Shown: in pieces, positions 16,933 through 25,832 of the stretch | Numbering within the stretch: the stretch's first letter is position 1 | Layout: each line of letters opens with the position of its first letter | DNA from: Bacteroidales bacterium | GTDB taxonomy: Bacteria > Bacteroidota > Bacteroidia > Bacteroidales > UBA4181 | Length of the DNA: 45,156 nt | NCBI GenBank assembly: GCA_031275285.1 | Contig: JAISOY010000083.1 | Location: 1-45,156, forward strand | Direction of reading: 5' to 3' | Notes under the pieces: generated by a model | Seen by the model: only the letters and a program-made list of their open reading frames with translations | Database searches by the model: none | What the model was told of the DNA's origin: nothing | Position numbers and translations under genes: made by a program

Positions 16933-17352
16933 ATGGGCATGAAAAGGAATATTATGTATGTACTGTTAGCTTTCACTTTTGTCGCTTGTGGCGGAAATTC
17001 GAATGCAAAAAATGATAAAAAGGAAAACACTCTCGGGACAGACCCCTCTATGGTGAATGTTTACTATTTCCACGGTAAGCAACGTTGTAAAACTTGTATA
17101 GCTGTAGGCGAAGTATCTGGGAAAACAACAAAAGACAACTATACCGGAAAAAATGTAAAGTTCATAGAAGTAAATACCAGTGACAAACAATTTGAAAAAC
17201 TGGTTGAAAAATATCAGGTTACATGGAATGCATTAATTATAGCCAAAGGAGACAATTCTATCGACTTGACTGAACAGGCTTTTGCAAACGCAATCATTAA
17301 TCCGCCGGCTCTTGAGGAAATCATTAAAGCAGAAATTGACAAAAGACTGTAA
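16933..17352 (+). CDS. arsF: ArsF-family thioredoxin-like lipoprotein
   Basis: This 139-residue protein has a lipoprotein signal ending FVAC (Cys19) and a thioredoxin-like body with a redox pair QRCKTC (Cys52 and Cys55). The layout matches proteins called ArsF (nitrophenyl compound nitroreductase subunit family) beside ArsG permeases. It should face the periplasm, anchored by lipid. I infer that it takes electrons from the DsbD-like ArsG encoded 12 bases downstream. Its role in handling arsenicals is taken from family naming; I see no flavin site. ATG at 16933 or 16939 are both possible. It is the first gene after the ArsR-type operator. Confidence 0.8.
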   Translation: MGMKRNIMYVLLAFTFVACGGNSNAKNDKKENTLGTDPSMVNVYYFHGKQRCKTCIAVGEVSGKTTKDNYTGKNVKFIEVNTSDKQFEKLVEKYQVTWNALIIAKGDNSIDLTEQAFANAIINPPALEEIIKAEIDKRL

Positions 17353-17364
17353 TCCGGCAACGTT

Positions 17365-18066
17365 ATGATGGAATTTCTCCAAAACCTGGTGGATGGTTCG
17401 GGCTTTCCCTTACTTACAGCGTTTTTGCTGGGATTAATGACTGCCATCAGTCCTTGCCCCCTGGCGACAAATATCACTGCTGTAGCTTATCTGAGCAAAG
17501 ATATTGCCGATAAGAAGAAGGTATTGTTCAACGGGATATTCTATACCATTGGACGCATATTTTCCTATACAGCGCTTGGTATTGTATTTTTCTTTGGCGC
17601 CAGTCAGTTTCAGGTTGCCCGTTTTCTTCAGGATATAGGTGGATTGTGGTTGGGAGTGGCCCTGGTAGTTATTGGGATATTGGTGTTGGATATTATCCAT
17701 ATTAAAATACCTGTATTAAATAAATGGACTGCACGGTTAGGAGAAAAACCACACAAAAAAAATTATTGGAATGCATTTTTATTAGGAGTGCTATTTGCAC
17801 TCGCATTTTGTCCTTACAGTGGGGTGTTATATTTTGGTGTACTCATTCCCATGACCATTGCCAGTCCGTCGGGCTTATTGCTTCCTTCCGTTTTTGCTAT
17901 TGCTACAGGTCTGCCGGTAATTGTTATTGCATGTTTATTAGCATACAGTATAAGCAATGTAGGCGGTTTTTACAATAAAATGCAGGCTTTCCAAAAATGG
18001 TTTAAACGTATTGTTTCCGTAATTTTCATTGTTGTCGGAATTTATTATATCATCATAAATATTTAA
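17365..18066 (+). CDS. arsG: ArsG-family permease (DsbD/CcdA-like)
   Basis: This 233-residue inner-membrane protein has six predicted helices and the two CcdA-type half motifs SPCP (Cys31) and FCPYSG (Cys149). In CcdA and DsbD such cysteines pass electrons from cytoplasmic thioredoxin to the outside. The ArsG family is named for efflux of aromatic arsenicals; whether it moves arsenic or reducing power is unclear. Here it lies between a periplasmic CxxC lipoprotein and a cytoplasmic CxxC protein, which fits electron transfer. Spacing to both neighbours is 12 bases, so they form one transcript. Confidence 0.8.
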   Translation: MMEFLQNLVDGSGFPLLTAFLLGLMTAISPCPLATNITAVAYLSKDIADKKKVLFNGIFYTIGRIFSYTALGIVFFFGASQFQVARFLQDIGGLWLGVALVVIGILVLDIIHIKIPVLNKWTARLGEKPHKKNYWNAFLLGVLFALAFCPYSGVLYFGVLIPMTIASPSGLLLPSVFAIATGLPVIVIACLLAYSISNVGGFYNKMQAFQKWFKRIVSVIFIVVGIYYIIINI

Positions 18067-18078
18067 AATCAAATTACC

Positions 18079-18312
18079 ATGGAAGTAATCATATTGGGCA
18101 CAGGGTGTGCAAAGTGCAAACAATTGTATGAACTTGTTCAGGAAGTCATCAATGAATCAGGGATAGATGTCAATCTCAGCAAACAGGAAGACATTATGGA
18201 GATCATGAAATACAACATAATGACCATGCCGGGATTAGTGGTTGATGGAACGGTAAAGGTCAAAGGATATGTTCCTTCAGAAAATGAGATACGAAAAGCA
18301 CTGAATATTTAA
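18079..18312 (+). CDS. Small thioredoxin-like protein (TM0996/MTH895 family)
   Basis: This 77-residue protein is a minimal thioredoxin fold with the active pair CAKC (Cys10 and Cys13) in GTGCAKCKQL and the cis-proline region MTMPGLVVDG. Proteins of this family often accompany ArsP/DUF318 permeases and DsbD-like proteins. It has no signal peptide, so it is the likely cytoplasmic electron donor for the ArsG membrane protein or a reductant for an arsenical. It is 4 bases from the permease gene that follows. Confidence 0.88.
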   Translation: MEVIILGTGCAKCKQLYELVQEVINESGIDVNLSKQEDIMEIMKYNIMTMPGLVVDGTVKVKGYVPSENEIRKALNI

Positions 18313-18316
18313 AGTT

Positions 18317-19660
18317 ATGGAACTGAAAAAAGAGCTCAGGATATTGATATGGATCATCGTTGTTTTTGCTGCGGTTTTCTTTATGCCGATTGGTAACCAG
18401 ACTTTTATGACAGCAATAGCTGCCACATTGGATCTTGCTAAATGGTATGCACAAGAACATGTAGTGTTGTGTTTGTTACCGGCATTTTTTATTGCCGGGG
18501 TAATATCCGTATTTGTCAGTCAGGGAGCGGTCTTAAAATATTTTGGTGCCAACGCGAAAAAATGGCTGTCATATACTGTCGCCGGAGTATCCGGGGCTAT
18601 TCTTGCAGTCTGTTCTTGCACCATACTGCCTCTTTTTTCCAGTATCTATAAACGCGGTGCCGGTTTAGGACCGGCCATTGCATTCTTGTATTCAGGTCCT
18701 GCCATAAGCATACTGTCAATTATTCTTACTGCACGAATCCTGGGTTTTGAAATGGGGATGGCACGAATGATCGGAGCAATCGGTTTTGCTATTATCATCG
18801 GTCTGATCATGTCCTTTATATATCGCAAAGAAGAAAAAGCCAAAAAGGAAGAACAGATGAATATACCTCCTGTTCCTGAAAAACGTCCGATGTGGCAAAC
18901 TACCATTCATTTTTTTTCTTTGGTACTGATACTCGTTTTTGCTAATTGGGGAGCACCTTCACCGGATGATACGGGAAGTCTTTGGTACTACATTTATTCT
19001 TATAAATGGTATATTACCGCAGGTTTGTCACTGGTACTTGCCTACTCATTGATTCATGTACTGAAAATAAAGTGGACATGGGTATTGGCAGGTATTGTAG
19101 CAACAGTTATATCTGCGTTTCTCGCATCGCATTTTGTCGGTAACCCGAAATTTGTGCCACTGATTCCTATGATTACCGGAATAATTTCATTAAGCCTGAT
19201 GACTTTACTGGATAAAAGGAATGGCGAGAACAGGGAATGGACATTGTCATCATGGGGATTTGCCAAGCAAATCATCCCCTTATTGGCAGTTGGCGTACTT
19301 ATTGCCGGTTTTATGCTCGGTTCTACCCATGACAATATATCTATACCGGGAGTGATACCTAATGAATGGGTGCAATGGGCTGTCGGGGGAAACTCTTTTT
19401 TTTCAAATTTCTTTGCGAGCCTTGTGGGGGCATTCATGTATTTTGCTACTCTTACCGAAGTTCCTATAATACAGGGTTTATTGGCTTCAGGTATGGGAAA
19501 AGGTCCTGCATTAGCTTTATTATTGGCCGGACCTTCATTATCTTTGCCCAATATGTTAGTCATTAAAGGTGTGCTGGGAACAGGGAAAACAGTGGTTTAT
19601 GTATCGCTGGTAGTAGTGATGGCAACTATTTCAGGGCTAATATACGGAACATTCTTTTAA
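18317..19660 (+). CDS. arsP: ArsP/DUF318-family permease
   Basis: This 447-residue protein has about ten predicted helices in two halves joined by a charged loop (KEEKAKKEEQ, near residue 175). The motif AVCSCTILPLF (Cys99 and Cys101) is typical of the ArsP/DUF318 permeases; ArsP of Campylobacter exports trivalent organoarsenicals. The second half repeats the pattern with TEVPIIQGLLASGMGKGPALALLLAGPSLSLP. Related members may handle other metals (SO_0444 type), so substrate is inferred from the ArsR operator, ArsF, ArsG and the ArsN1-like gene. It follows the thioredoxin-like gene by 4 bases. Confidence 0.82.
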   Translation: MELKKELRILIWIIVVFAAVFFMPIGNQTFMTAIAATLDLAKWYAQEHVVLCLLPAFFIAGVISVFVSQGAVLKYFGANAKKWLSYTVAGVSGAILAVCSCTILPLFSSIYKRGAGLGPAIAFLYSGPAISILSIILTARILGFEMGMARMIGAIGFAIIIGLIMSFIYRKEEKAKKEEQMNIPPVPEKRPMWQTTIHFFSLVLILVFANWGAPSPDDTGSLWYYIYSYKWYITAGLSLVLAYSLIHVLKIKWTWVLAGIVATVISAFLASHFVGNPKFVPLIPMITGIISLSLMTLLDKRNGENREWTLSSWGFAKQIIPLLAVGVLIAGFMLGSTHDNISIPGVIPNEWVQWAVGGNSFFSNFFASLVGAFMYFATLTEVPIIQGLLASGMGKGPALALLLAGPSLSLPNMLVIKGVLGTGKTVVYVSLVVVMATISGLIYGTFF

Positions 19661-19671
19661 TCATTCATACA

Positions 19672-20175
19672 ATGGCATCTTTAATAAACATAAGAAAAAT
19701 AGCACTGGAGGATGTACCGGCCATTTGCCGTATCTATAACTACTACATTGAACATACGGTCATTACGTTTGAAACATCACCTGTCTCGGAAAATGAGATG
19801 AGTCAACGGGTAAAAAGCATTATCAGTGACGGCTTTCCTTATTATGTCGCAACAATCAACGATAAAATAGCCGGTTATTATTACCTGAATAACTGGAATA
19901 ACCGGTGTGCGTATGCGTTAACCAAAGAAGTCACTGTTTATCTGGATAAGGAATGTACTGGTAATGGTTTGGGAACACTTTTGTACCAACATCTTTTCGA
20001 AAATCTGGATAAAGAAAAAGTCCATGTACTCATTGCCGGGATCTGTATTCCAAATGAAAAGAGTGTACGGTTACATGAAAAATTCGGTTTCAAACAGGTG
20101 TCCAACATGAAAGAAATAGGACGAAAGTTTGATGAATGGCGAGACGTCGGACACTGGCAACTGGTTATGACCTGA
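19672..20175 (+). CDS. arsN1: ArsN1-like / phosphinothricin-type N-acetyltransferase
   Basis: This 167-residue GNAT protein belongs to the PAT group: IYNYYIEHTVITFETSP near residue 22, the acetyl-CoA loop ECTGNGLGTLLYQHLF (about 94-109), the block IAGICIPNEKSVRLHEKFGF and the closing GRKFDEWRDVGHWQL. Such enzymes acetylate phosphinothricin, methionine sulfoximine or arsinothricin. Being last in an ArsR-controlled operon, 11 bases after an ArsP-type gene, points to ArsN1, which inactivates arsinothricin. Sequence alone does not separate ArsN1 from general PAT enzymes, so the name depends on context. Confidence 0.7.
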   Translation: MASLINIRKIALEDVPAICRIYNYYIEHTVITFETSPVSENEMSQRVKSIISDGFPYYVATINDKIAGYYYLNNWNNRCAYALTKEVTVYLDKECTGNGLGTLLYQHLFENLDKEKVHVLIAGICIPNEKSVRLHEKFGFKQVSNMKEIGRKFDEWRDVGHWQLVMT

Positions 20176-20213
20176 TCATACACTATTCAAATCGTTTGGT
20201 TATTTACTACGAA

Positions 20214-21179
20214 TTATTTTTCATCTGCCGGTGGTCTTATAAACAAACCGCTGATCTGTCCCTGTTTATTGAAAGTAAGTTGCAAAGTGATGTTCTTTTG
20301 AGAAAAATGGCAGGGGATCATCAATATATCATATTCTTCACGGGTAATTGCCTTTACATCAGTATCCGCTTCTTTAAATTTTCCATTGAGTGTAATCAGC
20401 TGTGTCCATAGCATTCTCAGCTTATTACTATTTACCCCTTCCTTCATTTTTTCATCAAAATATAGAATAATCCTCCCGTAATCACCACTATTGAGATATC
20501 CTATTACCTTACCTGCTGTTTGTTGAATCGTTTGTCCTTCAGGTATCCGGAATTCTTCTGCTGTTAACAAGGCCTGTTTTGTCGTTACGGAATCTTCGGA
20601 TGTGATGATGGTTTTTTCGTTGCTACTGAAGAACAAAAAATTTCCTCCCAGCAACAATATGAAAATGCATTTGGATATGATCTCTGCTACAAGCAAAGCG
20701 CCAATGAAGACAATGTTGCCACGTGTACCTCTTATGTTGCATGACACGATGAACGCATGATACATCAACGTAATCATCCAGACAACGAATATGAAACAGA
20801 TAACGACAAAAATGGCTGTTTGCAACATATCGAATATGCTTTCAGGCACAATCGGAAGAAATCCGACCAGGGCGAGAAATAACATCGGGGCCCTTGATAG
20901 GGCCATGGTGCCTGCAATATCAATGGGGCGTATTTTTGATCTGGAAAAAAGAGCTCCTGCCAGCCACATAACGATAAATACTGAAATAAGATTAATGGCC
21001 TGTGCGGCAAATGCCTCTGCAAAACTGTGGGAAAGAGTGTGTACATCCAGTACCCCGTCAAAAAACATATGGTTTATTTTTCCGAATATGGCGGTAGCCA
21101 ACATGATAACTATACCTAAACCTAATGCTCTCCATCCGGCAATTTTTTGAAAGGGGTTGACCAGCCATTTAGTACTCAT
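20214..21179 (-). CDS. YIP1-family membrane protein with DUF3887-like tail
   Basis: This protein of about 321 residues has five predicted helices in its N-terminal two thirds, starting WRALGLGIVIMLATAIFG, in the style of the YIP1 family. The last about 115 residues, after helix five, are soluble and resemble DUF3887 (GKVIGYLNSGDYGRIILYFD and on), probably outside the membrane. The ATG at 21179 is chosen because the longer frame runs into the upstream gene. It is 40 bases downstream of the hydrolase gene and most likely in its operon. Function is not known. Confidence 0.75.
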   Translation of the reverse strand: MSTKWLVNPFQKIAGWRALGLGIVIMLATAIFGKINHMFFDGVLDVHTLSHSFAEAFAAQAINLISVFIVMWLAGALFSRSKIRPIDIAGTMALSRAPMLFLALVGFLPIVPESIFDMLQTAIFVVICFIFVVWMITLMYHAFIVSCNIRGTRGNIVFIGALLVAEIISKCIFILLLGGNFLFFSSNEKTIITSEDSVTTKQALLTAEEFRIPEGQTIQQTAGKVIGYLNSGDYGRIILYFDEKMKEGVNSNKLRMLWTQLITLNGKFKEADTDVKAITREEYDILMIPCHFSQKNITLQLTFNKQGQISGLFIRPPADEK

Positions 21180-21219
21180 GATCTTAATTATTAATCGTTT
21201 TACGTATGTGAATAAAATA

Positions 21220-23523
21220 TTATTTTGTCTGTTCCAATATCCAATCTGAAATGTCTTCCAATACAACGGGCGAAAAAGTCTGTTCTATAATAGCATACTC
21301 ACTGGGTGATCCCGTTTCACATTCCTGGAATAAATGATTAAGGCCCGGGTATTCTTTTACGGTAACTTTGTCATTTCCGCCTTTTTCCAAAGCATTTTTG
21401 ATAGCACTGAGGTTTCTTTCCGATGGTACCTGTAAATCTTTTTTACCATTTAATGCAAATACGGGACAGGTTACTTTCTGTAGAATGATAGATGGGTCAT
21501 ATTTGATAAAATACAACATCCATGGGTTGGTAACACTCATTACAGCTTTATTTATCTGATCTTCAGCTGTGCTCTCCTGATCGCCCAAAGTGATCTTTCC
21601 CGATTTAACGGCCTCGGAAATGATATTTTTTATATCTTTTTTTAGATCGGCCACAGATCCGGAATTATTGACAATACATTCATAAACGGTGGAATTGATT
21701 TCTGAAGATTGTCTGATTTCTTTTTCAGGCACACCTGATGCTTTGGCGATCAGTTCCGTTTGCATCAACAAAATGGAATCACCACGAATCCCGCTTCCGG
21801 CAAGTAATATAATAAAATCCACATCTTTGGATTTGACGGCTACCATCGGTGCAATGATACCACCTTCGCTATGGCCGATCAATCCTATTTTTTTATGGTT
21901 GATTTCTTTTCTTGTTTTCAGGTAGGTAATCGCACTTTCAACGTCAGTAGCCAGGTCTTCGGTGGTGGCAAGGGAAAAATTACCGGTAGATTGGGCTGTC
22001 CCACGATCGTCGTACCGCAATACGGCAATTCCGTTACGGGTCAGATAATCTGCTATTACGAGGAACGGCCTGTGATTCAATATCTCTTCGTTCCTGTCCT
22101 GAGCACCGCTACCCGAAATCAATATTACGGCAGGGAAATTACCTTTTTCTTTCGGAATAGTTAAAGTTCCTGCCAGGGTAATATCCGCATGGTCGTTCCT
22201 GAAAGTAATATCTTCGGAAGAATATGGATAGGGTTTCACAGGATCCTGGGGCCTTTTTACCGTTTTTATATCTGTTATTTCCCGATACAGGTTCAGTGGG
22301 ATTTTAAACCCGTTCTGCTCAAAAATCCCTATAATTGAATCATTCTGCCATTCCCCTTCGTATTTCAGTCCGATATTGGGCATTCCCAGGGATAATCTGG
22401 AGCCGTCGAACACAATCGTGGTGACAGGAATGTCATTCGCTTTCTGATCCGGACTATCCATGGTGGCGGATAATTTATTATCCGTCTCCCGGATATGAAA
22501 AATAAGTCTTAGGTTGCCCATGAGGCTATTCCATTGTCCGGTAATTATATTGTTTTCAGACAATGCTGTTACAGCTTTCAATCTTGAAAAGACATTCCGC
22601 GTTTGCCCCGGATCTTTAAAATTGAAATAATAAGCCTGTCCGCCTTGGTCAATCATCCTGATTACCGGATTCATATTCCCTTTCAGGCTGAGCCTTACTT
22701 TTTCGCCAGTGGTTAGTTGATAATTTCCACGCTGCACGCCCGGCATCCCGAAACCATTTGTACGCATGCTTATGGCCGGCATTTCTTCCCGGGTAATGGT
22801 GTCTGTTTTTGTAATTTCATTAATAGGAATTTGTATTCCATACAGACCACTCATTTTGAAAACATCCTCATTGATACTCACTTTCGGATCCCGGTATCCT
22901 ATCCATATCAACAATAAGACAAGGCCTATAACAACATAAGGTATGGTCCGGAATACCCGTTGCCTGGTTCCGGTTTTTCCGGTCATTAAATCGGATATCT
23001 CCTGTTGTCCGGTTTTTTCCGCAATTTTATCGATGATCAACAGATCATCCGGAGCTACTACATAACGGATATGATCGGTAGCTATGATTGCCAGATGATT
23101 GGAACGTCTTGCGAACAGGTGTAATTCAGGATGGCCCTTGGTTGAGAATAGTCCGAACCGTCCAAAAGGGCCAGAATAGCCGAAGGAACGCCACATCTTT
23201 TTCTCCTCGGCATCTGTCATGAAACGGACTGCTTTTATCTTATCCAGCGGGATATGGATATTTCCGACATATCTTTTAATAATAAAATCTTTATCTGTAA
23301 GTACATATTGGTTAGGCGTACATGCCAATCCTGCTACTGATATACTAAGAAACAGGAAAAACAGGATGCACCAGTGAATATTTTCTACTATGCCATATTG
23401 AATATATTCCGGGAAAAACAACCATCCGAATATAATAACAGGTAAAATACCTAATAAAAAGGTCAGGACCCATGTTTTTTTATCCTGGGTAGATGGACTG
23501 ATGTACAAAATTGTATTTTTCAT
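21220..23523 (-). CDS. Membrane protein: PH-like domain fused to alpha/beta hydrolase
   Basis: This 767-residue protein has two helices near the N-terminus (about 15-65), a PH-like stretch (about 72-165, LTDKDFIIKRYVGNIHIPLD and on), another helix (about 193-210), a beta-rich middle region and a C-terminal serine hydrolase of the alpha/beta fold. The hydrolase has the oxyanion segment SGSGAQDRN, nucleophile GHSEGG (Ser about 552), acid in LNGKKDLQVP and His in LNHLFQ, so it should be active. The substrate is unknown; relatives are peptidases or esterases. The catalytic part probably faces the periplasm after the third helix. The fusion of PH-like and hydrolase parts is unusual. Confidence 0.8.
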   Translation of the reverse strand: MKNTILYISPSTQDKKTWVLTFLLGILPVIIFGWLFFPEYIQYGIVENIHWCILFFLFLSISVAGLACTPNQYVLTDKDFIIKRYVGNIHIPLDKIKAVRFMTDAEEKKMWRSFGYSGPFGRFGLFSTKGHPELHLFARRSNHLAIIATDHIRYVVAPDDLLIIDKIAEKTGQQEISDLMTGKTGTRQRVFRTIPYVVIGLVLLLIWIGYRDPKVSINEDVFKMSGLYGIQIPINEITKTDTITREEMPAISMRTNGFGMPGVQRGNYQLTTGEKVRLSLKGNMNPVIRMIDQGGQAYYFNFKDPGQTRNVFSRLKAVTALSENNIITGQWNSLMGNLRLIFHIRETDNKLSATMDSPDQKANDIPVTTIVFDGSRLSLGMPNIGLKYEGEWQNDSIIGIFEQNGFKIPLNLYREITDIKTVKRPQDPVKPYPYSSEDITFRNDHADITLAGTLTIPKEKGNFPAVILISGSGAQDRNEEILNHRPFLVIADYLTRNGIAVLRYDDRGTAQSTGNFSLATTEDLATDVESAITYLKTRKEINHKKIGLIGHSEGGIIAPMVAVKSKDVDFIILLAGSGIRGDSILLMQTELIAKASGVPEKEIRQSSEINSTVYECIVNNSGSVADLKKDIKNIISEAVKSGKITLGDQESTAEDQINKAVMSVTNPWMLYFIKYDPSIILQKVTCPVFALNGKKDLQVPSERNLSAIKNALEKGGNDKVTVKEYPGLNHLFQECETGSPSEYAIIEQTFSPVVLEDISDWILEQTK

Positions 23524-23588
23524 TTGCTTTATATTTTGCTTTTAAGACCAGGTATGATGTCAGAAATTGATTATTGGCTCAATCATTT

Positions 23589-23864
23589 TTATTTTTTTTC
23601 TTCATGCTCTTCCCTTTCGATTTTACTGATAATATCATCCAGTAAATTGCGTACGGTAGGATAACTTAATCCCATGTGCTTGGACATTTCTTTCAGGCTT
23701 CCGCTTTTCTTTACGAAACTGATGATGAATTCTTGTTCTTCACGCGTAAGTCTCGCCAATAGAGGTAATTCATATAATCCGGAAACTTCCGTCTGGCATG
23801 TTTCACATTTCAGGCTTTTTACTTTGAGTACTGATTGGCAACTCGGACATATACAGGGTAACAT
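23589..23864 (-). CDS. DUF2089-family zinc-ribbon/HTH protein
   Basis: This protein of 91 residues has an N-terminal zinc ribbon (CPSC and CETC, within the first 30 residues) and a helix-turn-helix (SLKEMSKHMGLSYPTVRNLLDDI, about 58-80), as in DUF2089 proteins, which are probable transcription regulators. The ATG at 23864 begins MLPCICPSC, directly at the domain; an upstream in-frame start would overlap the -7 box. It is 65 bases ahead of the hydrolase gene on the same strand and likely regulates that operon. Confidence 0.85.
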   Translation of the reverse strand: MLPCICPSCQSVLKVKSLKCETCQTEVSGLYELPLLARLTREEQEFIISFVKKSGSLKEMSKHMGLSYPTVRNLLDDIISKIEREEHEEKK

Positions 23865-23882
23865 AATTCGATGTTTTTTTTG

Positions 23883-23890
23883 CAAATATA
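23883..23890 (-). promoter_or_regulatory. -7 promoter element of the DUF2089 operon
   Basis: TATATTTG, read on the minus strand, lies 18 bases before the DUF2089 start and fits TAnnTTTG. No clear -33 element follows at the usual distance. Confidence 0.5.
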
Positions 23891-24094
23891 AGATCAATTT
23901 TAATTATATTTATACTAATTTTAATAAAATTAAGTGTATGTTTAATTATTGTGAATCGTGATATGTGGATATTATATCATAAAAATGTTTATCTTAGTGA
24001 TAAATCATTCGGTTTATTCGAAAAGATTTATATTTTTGATGCGTTAATCTTTTGCAATAACTTAATCATCCTGATTTAATAAAAACTGATTCCT

Positions 24095-25633
24095 ATGTTT
24101 AAAAATCATCCAAAAGGCCTGCTTGGAGCTGCTCTCTCGAATATGGGAGAACGTTTCGGGTTCTACATTATGATGGCCATCCTATTGCTTTTCCTTGAGT
24201 TCAAATTCGACTTTGTGGGAACACCCTACGGAGGCCTCATTTATTCAGTATTTTATGCGCTGATCTATGTTCTTGCACTTGTTGGCGGTTTGATTGCAGA
24301 CAGGACCAAGAACTACAAAAGCACCATTACCATAGGTATCGTACTGATGATGATCGGTTATGCGGTGATTGCATGGCCTACGCCGACACCTGCCCCCAAT
24401 AAAACGATCACTTTAATCATCACCTGTCTCGGACTGTTTGCAATTGCTTTCGGTAATGGCTTGTTCAAGGGTAATCTCCAGGCTGTAGTCGGACAACTTT
24501 ATGACAATCCCGAATACTCCGACAAACGTGATACGGGTTTCCAGATCTTCTATATGTTCATCAATGTAGGAGCCATGTTTGCACCTCTTCTTGCCGTGGG
24601 GCTCAGGAACTGGGTCGTTTCATCGCAGGGATATGCTTTTAATGAAGATCTTCCAGCCCTTTGTAACGAGTACTTATCAAATGGAGCAGCAATGACTCAG
24701 GAAGCTATGGCCCGTTTTACGTTACTTGCTTCTGAGGTCGGAAATAAATTACCTAATCTGGCAGATTTTGCAAAAGATTATCTTAACGTATTCGTTACCG
24801 GTTATCACTACTCCTTTGCCATTGCAATCTTAGCGATGTTGATATCTTTTGTGATTTTCATGACAAATAAGAATAAATTGCCGAATCCGGCCGATAAAAG
24901 TATTAATAGATCTCAGGCAGCAGAAATCGTAGAAATGAGTGCGGCAGAAATCAAGCAACGTATATACGCCTTGTTTGCCGTATTTGGTGTCGTTATCTTT
25001 TTCTGGTTCTCTTTTCACCAAAACGGAGTAACCCTGACAAAATTTGCCAATGACTATACCCGTCTTGACGGTATGGTTCTGGATCTTGGATTTACTGTCC
25101 TTAAAGGCGCCGAGTTGTTCCAATCCTTTAATCCATTTTTCGTGGTGTGTCTTACACCCATAGTGATCGGACTTTTCGGTTGGTTGAAAGCCAGGGGAAA
25201 AGAACCTTCCACTCCCAAGAAAATAGGAATAGGCATGGGTATTGCTGCAATTGCCTTTGTAGTGATGGCTCTCGGCTCATACGGACTTCCTTCTACTCAG
25301 GAAAGAATAGCCGAAGGCGGATTGAATCCAGCTTTGCGTGTAACCCCGTGGTTGCTTATAGGTACTTATTTTATCCTTACAGTGGCAGAATTATTTATTA
25401 GTCCCCTCGGATTGTCATTCGTATCAAAAGTCGCTCCTCCCCAGTATCAGGGTATCATGCAAGGGGCATGGTTAAGTGCAACGGCAGTAGGAAATCAGCT
25501 TTTATTTATTGGTACTATATTATACAATAACATCCCTATCTGGGCTACATGGACCGTATTCGTAGTAGCATGCCTGTTATCGATGGGTACAATGCTTGCT
25601 ATGGTCAAGTGGCTTGAAAGAGTAACAAAATAA
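24095..25633 (+). CDS. POT-family peptide MFS transporter
   Basis: This 512-residue inner-membrane protein has the proton-dependent oligopeptide transporter signature at its N-terminus (ALSNMGERFGFY, containing ExxER) and the second signature around FQIFYMFINVGAMFAPLLA (about 149-167). About 12-14 helices are predicted. POT carriers take up di- and tripeptides with protons. The closing region (GTYFILTVAELFISPLGLSF) is also typical. A TATTTTTG -7 match lies at 24031-24038, 56 bases upstream, without a good -33 box. It is monocistronic, ended by a strong hairpin. Length agrees with bacterial DtpT-type members. Confidence 0.93.
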   Translation: MFKNHPKGLLGAALSNMGERFGFYIMMAILLLFLEFKFDFVGTPYGGLIYSVFYALIYVLALVGGLIADRTKNYKSTITIGIVLMMIGYAVIAWPTPTPAPNKTITLIITCLGLFAIAFGNGLFKGNLQAVVGQLYDNPEYSDKRDTGFQIFYMFINVGAMFAPLLAVGLRNWVVSSQGYAFNEDLPALCNEYLSNGAAMTQEAMARFTLLASEVGNKLPNLADFAKDYLNVFVTGYHYSFAIAILAMLISFVIFMTNKNKLPNPADKSINRSQAAEIVEMSAAEIKQRIYALFAVFGVVIFFWFSFHQNGVTLTKFANDYTRLDGMVLDLGFTVLKGAELFQSFNPFFVVCLTPIVIGLFGWLKARGKEPSTPKKIGIGMGIAAIAFVVMALGSYGLPSTQERIAEGGLNPALRVTPWLLIGTYFILTVAELFISPLGLSFVSKVAPPQYQGIMQGAWLSATAVGNQLLFIGTILYNNIPIWATWTVFVVACLLSMGTMLAMVKWLERVTK

Positions 25634-25652
25634 ATGATAACATAAAGATATG

Positions 25653-25682
25653 AGAGCCGATGTGTATATACACATCGGCTCT
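25653..25682 (+). terminator. Perfect 15-bp hairpin after the POT gene
   Basis: AGAGCCGATGTGTAT is followed at once by its exact inverted copy ATACACATCGGCTCT. It lies 20 bases after the stop. The T-run is short (TT then CAAAT), so it may act in both directions or stabilise the transcript. Confidence 0.65.
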
Positions 25683-25791
25683 TCAAATCAGGAAGGGCGT
25701 TATTTGTTTGACTACGATAGCAATGCCGGTAAAAATGGTACGATTATATACATAATGTACCGGTAAGTAGCATCAATAATTAAAAAAATCC

Positions 25792-25799
25792 TACATTTG
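25792..25799 (+). promoter_or_regulatory. -7 promoter element
   Basis: TACATTTG, 34 bases before the inositol-phosphatase family gene, fits TAnnTTTG; no clear -33 element is seen. Confidence 0.45.
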
Positions 25800-25832
25800 C
25801 TATTTGGTTTATAAAATATTAAGAGAGATCGT

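Noticed and set aside
19054-19563. 169-codon frame opposite the ArsP-type permease
   Set aside because: The permease frame has clear family motifs along this whole stretch; the opposite frame is a by-product of its codon use.
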